Source: Mesorhizobium sp. M00.F.Ca.ET.216.01.1.1 (lineage in GTDB: Bacteria; Pseudomonadota; Alphaproteobacteria; Rhizobiales; Rhizobiaceae). Taken from it: a DNA stretch of 64,000 bases. Below are positions 8,075 through 15,375 of the stretch, in pieces. Under the pieces are notes generated by a model. It saw only the letters and a list, made by a program, of their open reading frames with translations. It was not told where the DNA came from and made no database searches. The position numbers were made by a program, and so were the translations under genes. The first letter of the stretch is position 1. The number at the start of each line of letters is the position of its first letter. The stretch lies in contig NZ_SADR02000011.1 of NCBI RefSeq assembly GCF_004010325.2, positions 57,124 through 121,123 of the forward strand, given 5' to 3'.

Positions 8075-8974
8075 CTAGCCGAACCGAATCTCCGGAACAC
8101 CGGCGATACCAGGCCGGATGGCGAACAGGCCGCCTTCCTGGGGATTTGCAGCCAGATGGTCGGACGTCATCGTGAACCGTGCCGAGGTGATGAACAGTGT
8201 CGCCAGTCCGGGTCCGCCGAAGGTACAGCTCGTCGGCCAGGAACAAGGCAGCTCGATCACGCGGTCGAGCGTACCGTCAGGAAGGGTGCGGGTGATACAG
8301 GCGCCGCCGACCACGCGGCAGGTCCACACCGCGCCTTCGGCATCCATGCAGGCGCCATCAGGAAGACCGCGCGGAAAGGCATGGCAAAAAGAGCGGCGGT
8401 TGCTGATCGATCGCATGTCCGGCGAAACATCATAGATGTAGATCGCATCGTCCACGGTATCGGCGGTTACGAAGCTGCCACCTGGCAGCCAGACCATCCC
8501 GTTGGTGATGCCATAGAGATCGTCGCTGAGCAATGTAGTGTTTCCCGATGCGTCGACACGGTAGTAGCGCCCGGCCTTCGTATCGATGTCCTTTGGCGCG
8601 CCCGTCTCGGTCAGGTTGCTCTGCATGGTGCCGACCCAGAAGGAGCCGTCCGGCGCTACACGGCCCTCGTTCAGCCGGTTGGCGACGAAATCCGGCTCGG
8701 GCACCGCTAAAGTTTCGAACGCGCCCTTGAAATCCCAAAGCGCGACGCGACGCGTCAAGCCGACAATGGCGCCGCCGTCAGCGCGAAGCCCGATCGAGGT
8801 CGGGAATTCGTCGACGGCCCACCGCTGTTGCGTGCCGCCTGTGGGATCGCAGCGGCGGATCGCACGGCCGACGATGTCCACCCAGAACAGGCAGTGGCGC
8901 TCGACATCCCATACAATGCTCTCGCCGACGATGTCGGTGCCCGGCAGAAGTTGGCGCACGGCACGATCAGTCAT
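8075..8974 (-). CDS. SMP-30/gluconolactonase family lactonase
   Basis: The 299-residue six-bladed propeller protein contains LGESIVWD-like GESIVWDVERHCLFWVDI at the N-terminus (metal-binding Glu), RPNEGRV-like NRLNEGRVAPDGSFWVGTM, and a central ITNGMVWLPGG with the Asn ligand. It would hydrolyse the aldonolactone formed by a dehydrogenase to the aldonate used by the dehydratase at 2255-3463. It is transcribed toward the epimerase gene and lies downstream of a decayed regulator fragment and the second dehydrogenase. Confidence 0.85.
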   Translation of the reverse strand: MTDRAVRQLLPGTDIVGESIVWDVERHCLFWVDIVGRAIRRCDPTGGTQQRWAVDEFPTSIGLRADGGAIVGLTRRVALWDFKGAFETLAVPEPDFVANRLNEGRVAPDGSFWVGTMQSNLTETGAPKDIDTKAGRYYRVDASGNTTLLSDDLYGITNGMVWLPGGSFVTADTVDDAIYIYDVSPDMRSISNRRSFCHAFPRGLPDGACMDAEGAVWTCRVVGGACITRTLPDGTLDRVIELPCSWPTSCTFGGPGLATLFITSARFTMTSDHLAANPQEGGLFAIRPGIAGVPEIRFG

Positions 8975-9037
8975 TTCCCGGCTCCAGCGGCGCCGCCGCC
9001 GAGCACGCCATGTTGCCAGGCCAGGCCGTGCTGGACT

Positions 9038-9299
9038 TCAGTCATCGAACCAGGCCGGATCGACAATCTCTAGCCCTCCCTTGTCGAAATATTCCGGATG
9101 TGCGTCGAAGGGGATGTGCGTCGAAGGCCGGGCCGAGGAAGGCGAAAATCCGGCGCAAATGTGCTTTCAAGGCCAGCTCCGCCGCATCCCGGTTTGCCCC
9201 CTCGATCGCATCGACGATCCTTTCGTGCTGCTCGACAGGCGCCTCGGTGGAACGTGTGGTCGCCTTGGCCATCAGGTAATGGTAACTGCGCGGATGTCT
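9038..9299 (-). pseudogene. Remnant of a GntR/FCD regulator, C-terminal part only
   Basis: Reading the minus strand from about 9299 gives HPRSYHYLMAKATTRSTEAP followed by VEQHERIVDAI and a helix ending LKAHLRRIF, which matches the end of an FCD ligand-binding domain. There is no winged-helix domain and an in-frame stop lies just upstream (9300-9302). A 16-bp tandem duplication at 9096-9127 shifts the frame after FDAH. Removing one copy restores EYFDKGGLEIVDPAWFDD and a stop at 9038. It is therefore a truncated, frameshifted relic of a second regulator of this island. Confidence 0.7.
9096..9127. repeat. 16-bp perfect tandem duplication inside the FCD remnant
   Basis: GGATGTGCGTCGAAGG is present twice without spacer, at 9096-9111 and 9112-9127. 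Sixteen is not a multiple of three, so it breaks the reading frame of the regulator remnant. It looks like a simple slippage event. Confidence 0.9.
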
Positions 9300-9314
9300 T
9301 CAATGGTCATTTGG

Positions 9315-10079
9315 CTATTCTTTCTTGGGCGAGCCGCCGAGCCGTGCCATAAGGCCGCCATCGACGCGCACGACCTCGCCGGTCACGAATGATGCTGCCG
9401 ACGAGAGGAGAAAAGCGACCACCTCGGCGATCTCGTTGGCGCCTGCCGGCCGTCCGAGTGGATGCATGGCATTGATGGCGTCCCATACAGCGTCGGGATC
9501 TTCGGCCAGCGCCACCGCATCGCGCAGCATCGGAGTGTCGACCGAGCCCGGGGCGACGCCGTTGACACGCACGCCGTAAGGCGCGGCGTCTACCGCCATG
9601 GCGCGCACCAGGCCGATCAGCCCGTGCTTGGCCGCCGAATAGGCCACCACGCCAGTCTGCGCCGCAAAGCCCTGGACGGAGGCCATGTGGACGACCGAAC
9701 CCTTGCTGTCGCGAAGCAGTGGCATCGTAGCTTGGGAAATCAGGAAGGCGCCCTTGAGGTTAACGTCGAACACTTCGTCCCACAGAGCTTCCGATGTCGT
9801 CTCGACTGTGCCGTAGCGCTGAATTCCGGCGTTGTGGGACAGCGCATCGAGCCCGCCGAGCTTCGCGGCTGCCACTGCAGCGCGCTGGCAATCCTTGCCG
9901 CTCGCCACTGAACCGACGACGACCTCGACCTTCGCCTGACTGCTCAGTCCATCTGCCATCTTGGCAAGACCCTGGCTGTCGACATCCATCAGCACCAAGG
10001 TCTGGAATTGCCCAGCAAGCCTGGACGCCACGGCCGCGCCGATTCCCTTGGCCGCACCTGTCACCAATGCAATTGCCAT
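9315..10079 (-). CDS. Short-chain dehydrogenase/reductase, second of the island
   Basis: This is a 254-residue classical SDR beginning at ATG 10079 (MAIALVTGAAKGIGAAVA), preceded by GGGAGGAACG. It has TGAAKGIG for dinucleotide binding, HNAG in place of NNAG, Ser in MASVQG, the YSAAK catalytic Tyr/Lys and a C-terminal FVTGEVVRVDGG. LMDVDSQG after strand 2 has Asp, favouring NAD. It could oxidise a 2-keto-3-deoxy acid, as the second dehydrogenase does in the non-phosphorylative fucose/rhamnose routes; this is inference from context. Confidence 0.85.
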   Translation of the reverse strand: MAIALVTGAAKGIGAAVASRLAGQFQTLVLMDVDSQGLAKMADGLSSQAKVEVVVGSVASGKDCQRAAVAAAKLGGLDALSHNAGIQRYGTVETTSEALWDEVFDVNLKGAFLISQATMPLLRDSKGSVVHMASVQGFAAQTGVVAYSAAKHGLIGLVRAMAVDAAPYGVRVNGVAPGSVDTPMLRDAVALAEDPDAVWDAINAMHPLGRPAGANEIAEVVAFLLSSAASFVTGEVVRVDGGLMARLGGSPKKE

Positions 10080-10162
10080 TCGTTCCTCCCTACCATGGTA
10101 GTCAACATGGGTACGATGGCCAGCAGGCATTCCGCAAGCGGTGATACCCGGAGGAGATACCA

Positions 10163-10282
10163 ATGACTGAGAGCCCCAATTTCCGCTCCTCTGATTTCCT
10201 GCTCGGGCACAATGATGGCGGCTACTTCAACGAGTACCGGCATCACCCGGCGGGAGAAACCGTGACCTTGTTCCGGATTTGA
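10163..10282 (+). CDS. Possible small ORF (39 aa) with a strong ribosome-binding site
   Basis: ATG at 10163 follows CCGGAGGAGATACC, a very good ribosome-binding site, and opens a 39-codon frame (MTESPNFRSSDFLLGHNDGG...) ending at TGA 10280-10282, 31 bp before the HAD gene. I do not recognise the peptide. It could be a real small protein, or the intact 5' end of a gene whose remainder was deleted; the neighbouring regulator remnants make the second idea reasonable. Confidence 0.35.
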   Translation: MTESPNFRSSDFLLGHNDGGYFNEYRHHPAGETVTLFRI

Positions 10283-10313
10283 CGCATGGCGGACTCGTGG
10301 TCATGCTGGACCG

Positions 10314-11084
10314 ATGACAAGGGGCGCGCTGCTGGACCTCGCAGGTGTCATCTATGACGGCGAAACCGCCATACCAGGCGGGGTCGACGCGGTCGCGCGC
10401 TTGCGCGACGCCGGTTTGGCCGTACGCTTCGTAAGCAATACCACGCGCTCGTCGAAACAGGGGGTTCTCGAACGTCTGCAAGCCATGGGACTACCCGTTA
10501 CCGAGGCGGATGTCTTCACGCCGGCGCACGCCGCACGCGAATGGCTCCTTCGGAACGGCCGTGCGCCGTACCTGTTGGTTCACCCCGGCATTAAATCGGA
10601 TTTCTACGATCTTCCGGATCGCGATAAGCGCGCTGTCGTCATCGGCGATGCCGGAGAGGCCTTCACCTATGCAGCGTTGAACGACGCGTTCCGCGAGCTG
10701 AGTAAGGGCGCCGAGTTGCTGGCCCTTGCCGCCAACCGGACGTTTCGTGATGCCGACGGCGGGCTCAGCCTCGATGCTGGGCCATTTGTCGCGGCATTGG
10801 AGTTCGCCTCCCTGAAACGCGCAACCGTTCTCGGCAAGCCCTCGTCGGCATTCTTTCTGTCAGCGCTGGCAAGCATGGACTGTCCGCCAGATCAGGCGAT
10901 CATGGTCGGCGACGACGCCGAGGCTGATATAGCTGGCGCCCTGCGCGCCGGATTTTCGGGCGCATTGCTGGTGCGGACAGGTAAATACCGGCAGGGCGAT
11001 GAGAAACGCTTTGATCCGCGCCCGACCGCAACCGTTGCCGATCTCGCGGCGGCAACCGACTGGATCATTGCGCACCGAGACTGA
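10314..11084 (+). CDS. HAD-superfamily phosphatase, LHPP/NagD-like
   Basis: The 256-residue protein is a class IIA HAD hydrolase. Motif I is LLDLAGVIYDG, the LHPP-like variant in which the second Asp of DxD is replaced by Ala. VRFVSNTTRSS provides motif II, a Lys lies in VLGKPSS, and IMVGDDAEADIAGA is motif IV. A C2 cap lies between. It should dephosphorylate a small phosphate ester; given the nearby kinase, a sugar phosphate is plausible. Its last 20 bases overlap the decayed AraC gene on the opposite strand, marking a likely rearrangement joint. Confidence 0.8.
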   Translation: MTRGALLDLAGVIYDGETAIPGGVDAVARLRDAGLAVRFVSNTTRSSKQGVLERLQAMGLPVTEADVFTPAHAAREWLLRNGRAPYLLVHPGIKSDFYDLPDRDKRAVVIGDAGEAFTYAALNDAFRELSKGAELLALAANRTFRDADGGLSLDAGPFVAALEFASLKRATVLGKPSSAFFLSALASMDCPPDQAIMVGDDAEADIAGALRAGFSGALLVRTGKYRQGDEKRFDPRPTATVADLAAATDWIIAHRD

Positions 11085-11463
11085 TCGGCAAGTCTCTCAG
11101 CCGTTCGCATCCTGGAATCCTGAGATCGGGATCGATCCACAGGGCCGAGTAGGTGAGGTCCACGTCCCGGTAGAAGCCGAGCCGCTCGGCACCCGCGGGC
11201 ACGAAGGTGAGGGCTCCGGGACGATCCATTCCGTCGTACACGGATTTTGCCTCGTACCGGATGGACGTATGAGACGTTCCGCCTTCCTTGGTCAGCACGA
11301 CCAGGTGATGAGGGGCTGTCCAGCGAAGCTCCGCCTCCCGGCACGCCCACCGCCGATTGTCGAAAACAATCGAGGACCCGGCCCATGACGCGGTTTGCAG
11401 AGGCTCCGACCTCTCCTCCTGGCTCCGAATCCGTCCGTCACCAAGCAACGGTTTGAATGACAT
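11065..11463 (-). pseudogene. Truncated AraC-type regulator lacking its DNA-binding domain
   Basis: From ATG 11463 (MSFKPLLGDGRIRS) the frame gives 132 residues resembling the N-terminal effector domain of AraC-family regulators (ELRWTAPHHLVVLTKEGGTS, GALTFVPAGAERLGFYRD, TYSALWIDPDLRIPG). It stops inside the 3' end of the HAD gene before any AraC helix-turn-helix. Normal family members are about 290-300 residues, so more than half is missing. The product may bind a ligand but cannot regulate in the usual way. The family call rests on pattern memory, hence moderate confidence. Confidence 0.55.
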
Positions 11464-11785
11464 CGCGGCATCTCGCTGGTTCCCGACAGAGCCGCGGCCG
11501 GGCCGCCTTGAGCGCCCACATCGAGCATTGTGCACTGAATGTCCCCGTCGCCACGAATGTGGGGCAAGCATCGAGCCTTGATAACCGCGCCGCATTCAAG
11601 AATTCGTGAGATCAGCCAGATCCGATGCTGTGTTCCATCCGGCAGCAGATGTTTTGTGGTTTGCCCTGACAGGCCCGTCAAAGTCCGCGCAGACTTTCCA
11701 AATTGTGGACATGAACATGGTCGCCGGCGGCGACTGGAGCCGTGAGACGGTCGATGACCTCTCCGTATTTGCGAACTTTGGCGCG
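11464..11785. other. 322-bp gap with no recognised gene
   Basis: This stretch lies between the AraC remnant and the GNAT gene. The plus strand has an open frame 11606-11881, but it runs into the GNAT gene, has no ribosome-binding site and resembles nothing I know. No repeat or RNA gene is evident. It may be eroded sequence from the same rearrangement that truncated the AraC gene. Confidence 0.5.
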
Positions 11786-12619
11786 TCAGCCCAACTCCAA
11801 AGTCGTTATTCCGAAGATCCCCGACGGGGTAATCCCAGGCGCGGTCCCCTTGTACATTCGGGTCGTCGTGAAGTTTGCTGAAAAGCCGGCCGCCTCAAGC
11901 GCGGCGGCAAAACCGCTGTTACCTGCCGGAACATCGATGTGCAGAGCGTCGGTTCCCGGCAGGTTTGCCAGTCCGGCCAGAAGTCGCAGCGCAACCTCCT
12001 TGTCGTCGGCGAACAATGGCCCGATCTTGAAGCCGTCTCGGCACCGTCGCGCGACGCCATAGCCGGAGACCCTTCCGGCATTCACGGCCATAAGCACCCG
12101 GCGCGGTGGCTGCAGCCATCCTTGCAGGAAGGGTTGCCGTGGCGCCGGGAAACAGTTGCGATCGTAAGCCAGGATATCGGACACGTCCTCCGGCGTGACA
12201 GACCGGACGTCGCTTGGGCTGGCCAAGGTCGCGGTGGGCCCGCTGTAGCGAACGGTATCATAGGCCGGCACGAAACCCATGCGCCGGTAGTTGGCCTGCT
12301 GTTCGGCAACACCGTCGAGGCCGATTGTGCGACCGGCAAGCCGCGCCATGCCGGCATCCCAGACCACCTTGCCATGCCCCTCGCCACGCCGGTCCAGACG
12401 GCAGATGTAGAGGCCGATGAAGCCGAAGTCGTCGCCATAGGCCACAGCCGAAATGCCGGCCACCATCTCGCCGTCGACAAAGGCGCCGATGAAGCCTTCG
12501 GGATCAGCCGCCCGGAATACCGCGGCATCGTCGAGCCCAGGGTTCCAGCCTTCGGCTGCCGCCCAGTCGACAAGGGTTTCCACTTCGTTGGGGGAGAGTG
12601 TCCGGATCGTTCGGGGCAT
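11786..12619 (-). CDS. GNAT acetyltransferase with a second C-terminal GNAT-like domain
   Basis: I start at ATG 12619 (MPRTIRTLSPNEVETLVDWA), giving 277 residues; the longer open frame to 13084 only shadows the racemase. Residues about 1-130 form a GNAT domain with the acetyl-CoA region RLDRRGEGHGKVVWDAGMAR and NYRRMGFVP. The second half (SDVRSVTPEDVSDILAYDRN to the end) matches the C-terminal domain often attached to such proteins. Substrate unknown. It starts 5 bp after the racemase stop codon, so it is the last gene of that transport operon and may modify the imported compound. Confidence 0.75.
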   Translation of the reverse strand: MPRTIRTLSPNEVETLVDWAAAEGWNPGLDDAAVFRAADPEGFIGAFVDGEMVAGISAVAYGDDFGFIGLYICRLDRRGEGHGKVVWDAGMARLAGRTIGLDGVAEQQANYRRMGFVPAYDTVRYSGPTATLASPSDVRSVTPEDVSDILAYDRNCFPAPRQPFLQGWLQPPRRVLMAVNAGRVSGYGVARRCRDGFKIGPLFADDKEVALRLLAGLANLPGTDALHIDVPAGNSGFAAALEAAGFSANFTTTRMYKGTAPGITPSGIFGITTLELG

Positions 12620-12624
12620 TGCAA

Positions 12625-13386
12625 TCACTCGCCGGCAACAGCACCGGGGGCGAAGGATTTCAAGGCACCATGATAGGGCTTTGCCGACGGGTTTGCATAG
12701 GCGCCACGCTTGGACGTCGACAGGCCAAGCGCGATCAGGGCCTCGGCCTGCTTGACCGCGGCGCCGACGCCGTCGATGATCGGAACGCCGAATTCCCGCT
12801 GCAGCTCGGCCGCAAGATCGGCCATGCCAGCACAACCGAGCACGATCGCCTCGGCGCGATCCTTTTCGATTGCGCGCGCGATCTCGTCCCGCAATTTCGG
12901 GACAGCGTCCGACGTCGGATCTTCGAGAGCAAGAACCGGAATATCCGCGGCACGCACGCGTGCCCGCCCTGCCATACCATAGCGATGCACCAGCCCCTCG
13001 ACCGGTACGCGCGAGCGCTCGGTCGTGGTGACGACGGTGAAGCGCTGGGCAATGAATGAGGCGACGGCAAGCGATGCCTCGCAAATGCCGATGACAGGAA
13101 TGTTTGCCATCGCGCGCGCAGCATCCAGGCCGGTGTCGTCGAAACAGGCGATGATCGCCGCCTGCGCGCCAGAGCGCTCGCCGGTGGCGATCTCGACCAG
13201 CAGGCCCGGCACGGCAAGCGCCTCATCATAATAGCCTTCGATTGAAACCGGGCCCATCGACGAGGTGACAGCGACGACTTCCGTCCAGGCGCCGGCGACC
13301 GACCGCGCCGCCGCTGCGATGGTCTCAGTCATGCTGGCGGTCGTATTCGGGTTCACCACGAGGATCTGCACGTTGGCTCCGTTCAA
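12625..13386 (-). CDS. Asp/Glu/hydantoin racemase family protein
   Basis: The 253-residue protein begins MNGANVQILVVNPNTTASMT, the hallmark start of hydantoin racemases. It has the two expected catalytic cysteines in IIACFDDTGL and LGCAGMADL and the conserved PVIGICEA. It interconverts D and L forms of hydantoins or acidic amino acids. Its start overlaps the permease stop by 4 bp (ATGA), so it is cotranslated with the transporter. The genetic link suggests that the imported nitrogenous compound, such as a hydantoin or ureide, is racemised before use. Confidence 0.85.
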   Translation of the reverse strand: MNGANVQILVVNPNTTASMTETIAAAARSVAGAWTEVVAVTSSMGPVSIEGYYDEALAVPGLLVEIATGERSGAQAAIIACFDDTGLDAARAMANIPVIGICEASLAVASFIAQRFTVVTTTERSRVPVEGLVHRYGMAGRARVRAADIPVLALEDPTSDAVPKLRDEIARAIEKDRAEAIVLGCAGMADLAAELQREFGVPIIDGVGAAVKQAEALIALGLSTSKRGAYANPSAKPYHGALKSFAPGAVAGE

Positions 13387-14201
13387 GCCCGCGCCCGGCG
13401 GCGGCCGACATAGACGATCGCGCCGAGCGTCATCAGGATAATCAGGAAGGAAAACACCGTCGTCACCGTGCCCAGCGCATAGAGCACCGGCGTCGTCACA
13501 TTCGTCGTCATGCCGTAGATTTCGAGCGGCAACGTGTTGAACGTTCCCGAGGTCATCAGCGTACGGGCGAATTCATCATAGGATAGCGTGAAGCCAAACA
13601 GGCCGACACCGATCAGGCTGGGTGCGATCATCGGCAGCACGACATGCGCGAAGGTCTGCCAGGACGAAGCGCCGAGATCTCGCGCGGCTTCCTCATAGGC
13701 CGGCGAGAACCGGTTGAAGACCGCAAACATGATCAGCACGCCAAAGGGCAAGGTCCACGTCAGATGCGCACCGAAGGCGGATGTGTACCAGGCGGGGCGG
13801 AAGCCGATCTGCTGGAACACGACGCCGATGCCGAGGCTGATGATGATCGAGGGCACGACGAGACTGGCGACCGCCAGATAGAACAATGCCGTTGCGCCGC
13901 GAAACTTCTGACGGAAGGCAAGCCCGGCAAGAAGCGACACGACAACGGTCACCACCATCACCATCAGGCCGAGCGCGAAGGAGCGTTTGAAACTGCCGCC
14001 GAAATCACCCACCGCCTGGCGCTCGAACAGATTGGCGAACCAGTGCAGCGAAACGCCGTTGAGCGGAAACGTCAGCCCGCCATTCTCGCCCTGGAACGAA
14101 AGGATGACGATCGCCGAAAGCGGGCCATAGAGAAACAGCACGAAAAGCGCGAAGAACGCCGCAAGCACGTAGAATTCGAAGGTGCGCTTCTCCCGGCTCA
14201 T
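13383..14201 (-). CDS. ABC transporter permease, PotC/spermidine-putrescine type
   Basis: This 272-residue permease has about six membrane segments (first at LAAFFALFVLFLYGPLSAIV). The cytoplasmic EAA loop EEAARDLGASSWQTFAHVVL contacts the ATPase. The family moves polyamines, opines or similar small organic ions. It lies 4 bp after the partner permease and overlaps the racemase start, forming part of the six-gene operon from 17792 to 11786. Confidence 0.9.
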   Translation of the reverse strand: MSREKRTFEFYVLAAFFALFVLFLYGPLSAIVILSFQGENGGLTFPLNGVSLHWFANLFERQAVGDFGGSFKRSFALGLMVMVVTVVVSLLAGLAFRQKFRGATALFYLAVASLVVPSIIISLGIGVVFQQIGFRPAWYTSAFGAHLTWTLPFGVLIMFAVFNRFSPAYEEAARDLGASSWQTFAHVVLPMIAPSLIGVGLFGFTLSYDEFARTLMTSGTFNTLPLEIYGMTTNVTTPVLYALGTVTTVFSFLIILMTLGAIVYVGRRRARA

Positions 14202-14205
14202 CGCC

Positions 14206-15120
14206 TCACAGCTCCTTGCGAATATCGACGATGCGCAGGATGCCCGCGACCATCAAAAGCACCAGCACCAGGAGCACGACCGCGTTGGCGGCCGCTGCCG
14301 GATACTGCAGCAGCGACATCTGGTTCTTCATCATCAGCGCGACGGAGGCGCTCTGCCCGCCGGACATCACCTGCACCGTCGAGAAGTCGGCCATCACCAG
14401 CGTGACGACGAAGATCGTGCCGATCGCCATGCCGGGCTTGGCGAGCGGGAGAATGACGTTCCAAAGCACTTGCCAGCCGGAAGCGCCGGCGTCGCGCGCG
14501 GCCTCGATCAGTGACTTGTCGATGCGCATCAGCGTGTTGAAGATCGGCGTCACCATAAACAGCGTGTAGAGATGCACCATGGCCAGCACCACTGCGAATT
14601 CCGAATAGAGCAGCCACTCGATCGGCTTCGGGATCAGCCTCAGTTGCACCAGCGTCGAGTTGACCAGACCGTTGCGGCCAAGCACTGGAATCCACGAGAT
14701 CATGCGGATGATGTTGGAGGTTAGGAACGGCACCGTGCAGACAAGGAACAGTACCATCTGCATGGCTGTGGTGCGAATGTGGAAAGCGAGGAAATAGGCA
14801 ACCCAGAAGCCGATGATGAGCGTCAGCGCCCATACGACACCAGCGTATTTCAGCGTATTCAGATAGGTCTTCCAGGTGACCCAGGAGCCGAGCGTGTCGG
14901 CGTAGTTGGTGGTCAGGAAATCCGGGTACATCGCCGCGAAATCGTAGTCCCAGAAACTGACCACGACGATCATCAGAATCGGCAGCAGCAGGAACGCCCC
15001 TAGGATCAGGGCCAGCGGCGTCGCCTGCAGATAGGGAGCAAGGGCGGCGACCGAGAAGCGGCGGCGTCTGGCGGGTTTGGTAGCGGCGACGGTTGCAGGC
15101 TGGTTGAGAGCCACGGTCAT
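14206..15120 (-). CDS. ABC transporter permease, PotB type
   Basis: I start at ATG 15120 (MTVALNQPATVAATKPARRR), giving 304 residues; the extension to 15156 adds little. About six membrane spans are visible (for example ALILGAFLLLPILMIVVVSF), with an EAA loop at EAARDAGASGWQVLWNVILP. It pairs with the following PotC-like permease. The gene is separated from the binding-protein gene by the 173-bp inverted-repeat element, which leaves about 50 bp before the start. Confidence 0.9.
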   Translation of the reverse strand: MTVALNQPATVAATKPARRRRFSVAALAPYLQATPLALILGAFLLLPILMIVVVSFWDYDFAAMYPDFLTTNYADTLGSWVTWKTYLNTLKYAGVVWALTLIIGFWVAYFLAFHIRTTAMQMVLFLVCTVPFLTSNIIRMISWIPVLGRNGLVNSTLVQLRLIPKPIEWLLYSEFAVVLAMVHLYTLFMVTPIFNTLMRIDKSLIEAARDAGASGWQVLWNVILPLAKPGMAIGTIFVVTLVMADFSTVQVMSGGQSASVALMMKNQMSLLQYPAAAANAVVLLVLVLLMVAGILRIVDIRKEL

Positions 15121-15171
15121 CTGGAACAGCCCTGGCGTGTCGCGGAGGGCCGACAATCTGGCAAGCTGTGG

Positions 15172-15344
15172 TCCTTCGCACCCCCCTCTGTCCTGCCGGA
15201 CATCTCCCCCTCAAGGGGGGAGATTGCGCCGTCATCTCTGCTTTCGCCAATTGCCAACGCTATTAGGGGAGACCCATCGGCGGAGCTGCCAATCTCCCCC
15301 CTTGAGGGGGAGATGTCCGGCAGGACAGAGGGGGGTGCGAAGGA
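15172..15344. mobile_element. 173-bp palindromic element (MITE-like) with perfect 54-bp inverted repeats
   Basis: Bases 15172-15225 and 15291-15344 are exact reverse complements over all 54 positions, flanking a 65-bp centre. Each arm contains an internal smaller palindrome (CCCCCTCAAGGGGGG). There is no coding capacity and no clear target-site duplication. The form is that of the non-autonomous intergenic palindromes abundant in rhizobial genomes. It lies between the binding-protein and permease genes, where the transcript would fold into a very stable hairpin. Confidence 0.8.
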
Positions 15345-15375
15345 ATGCAACATCTCAGCTATTGCCTGCCTTACA

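Noticed and set aside
11606..11881. Plus-strand ORF in the featureless gap.
   Set aside because: It runs into the GNAT gene on the other strand, has no ribosome-binding site and no recognised family.
11786..13084. A 432-codon minus-strand frame suggesting a racemase-acetyltransferase fusion.
   Set aside because: The N-terminal 155 residues are a shifted reading of the racemase; the GNAT protein starts at 12619.
15172..15344. Insertion sequence.
   Set aside because: There is no transposase and the internal region is only 65 bp, so it can only be a non-autonomous palindrome.
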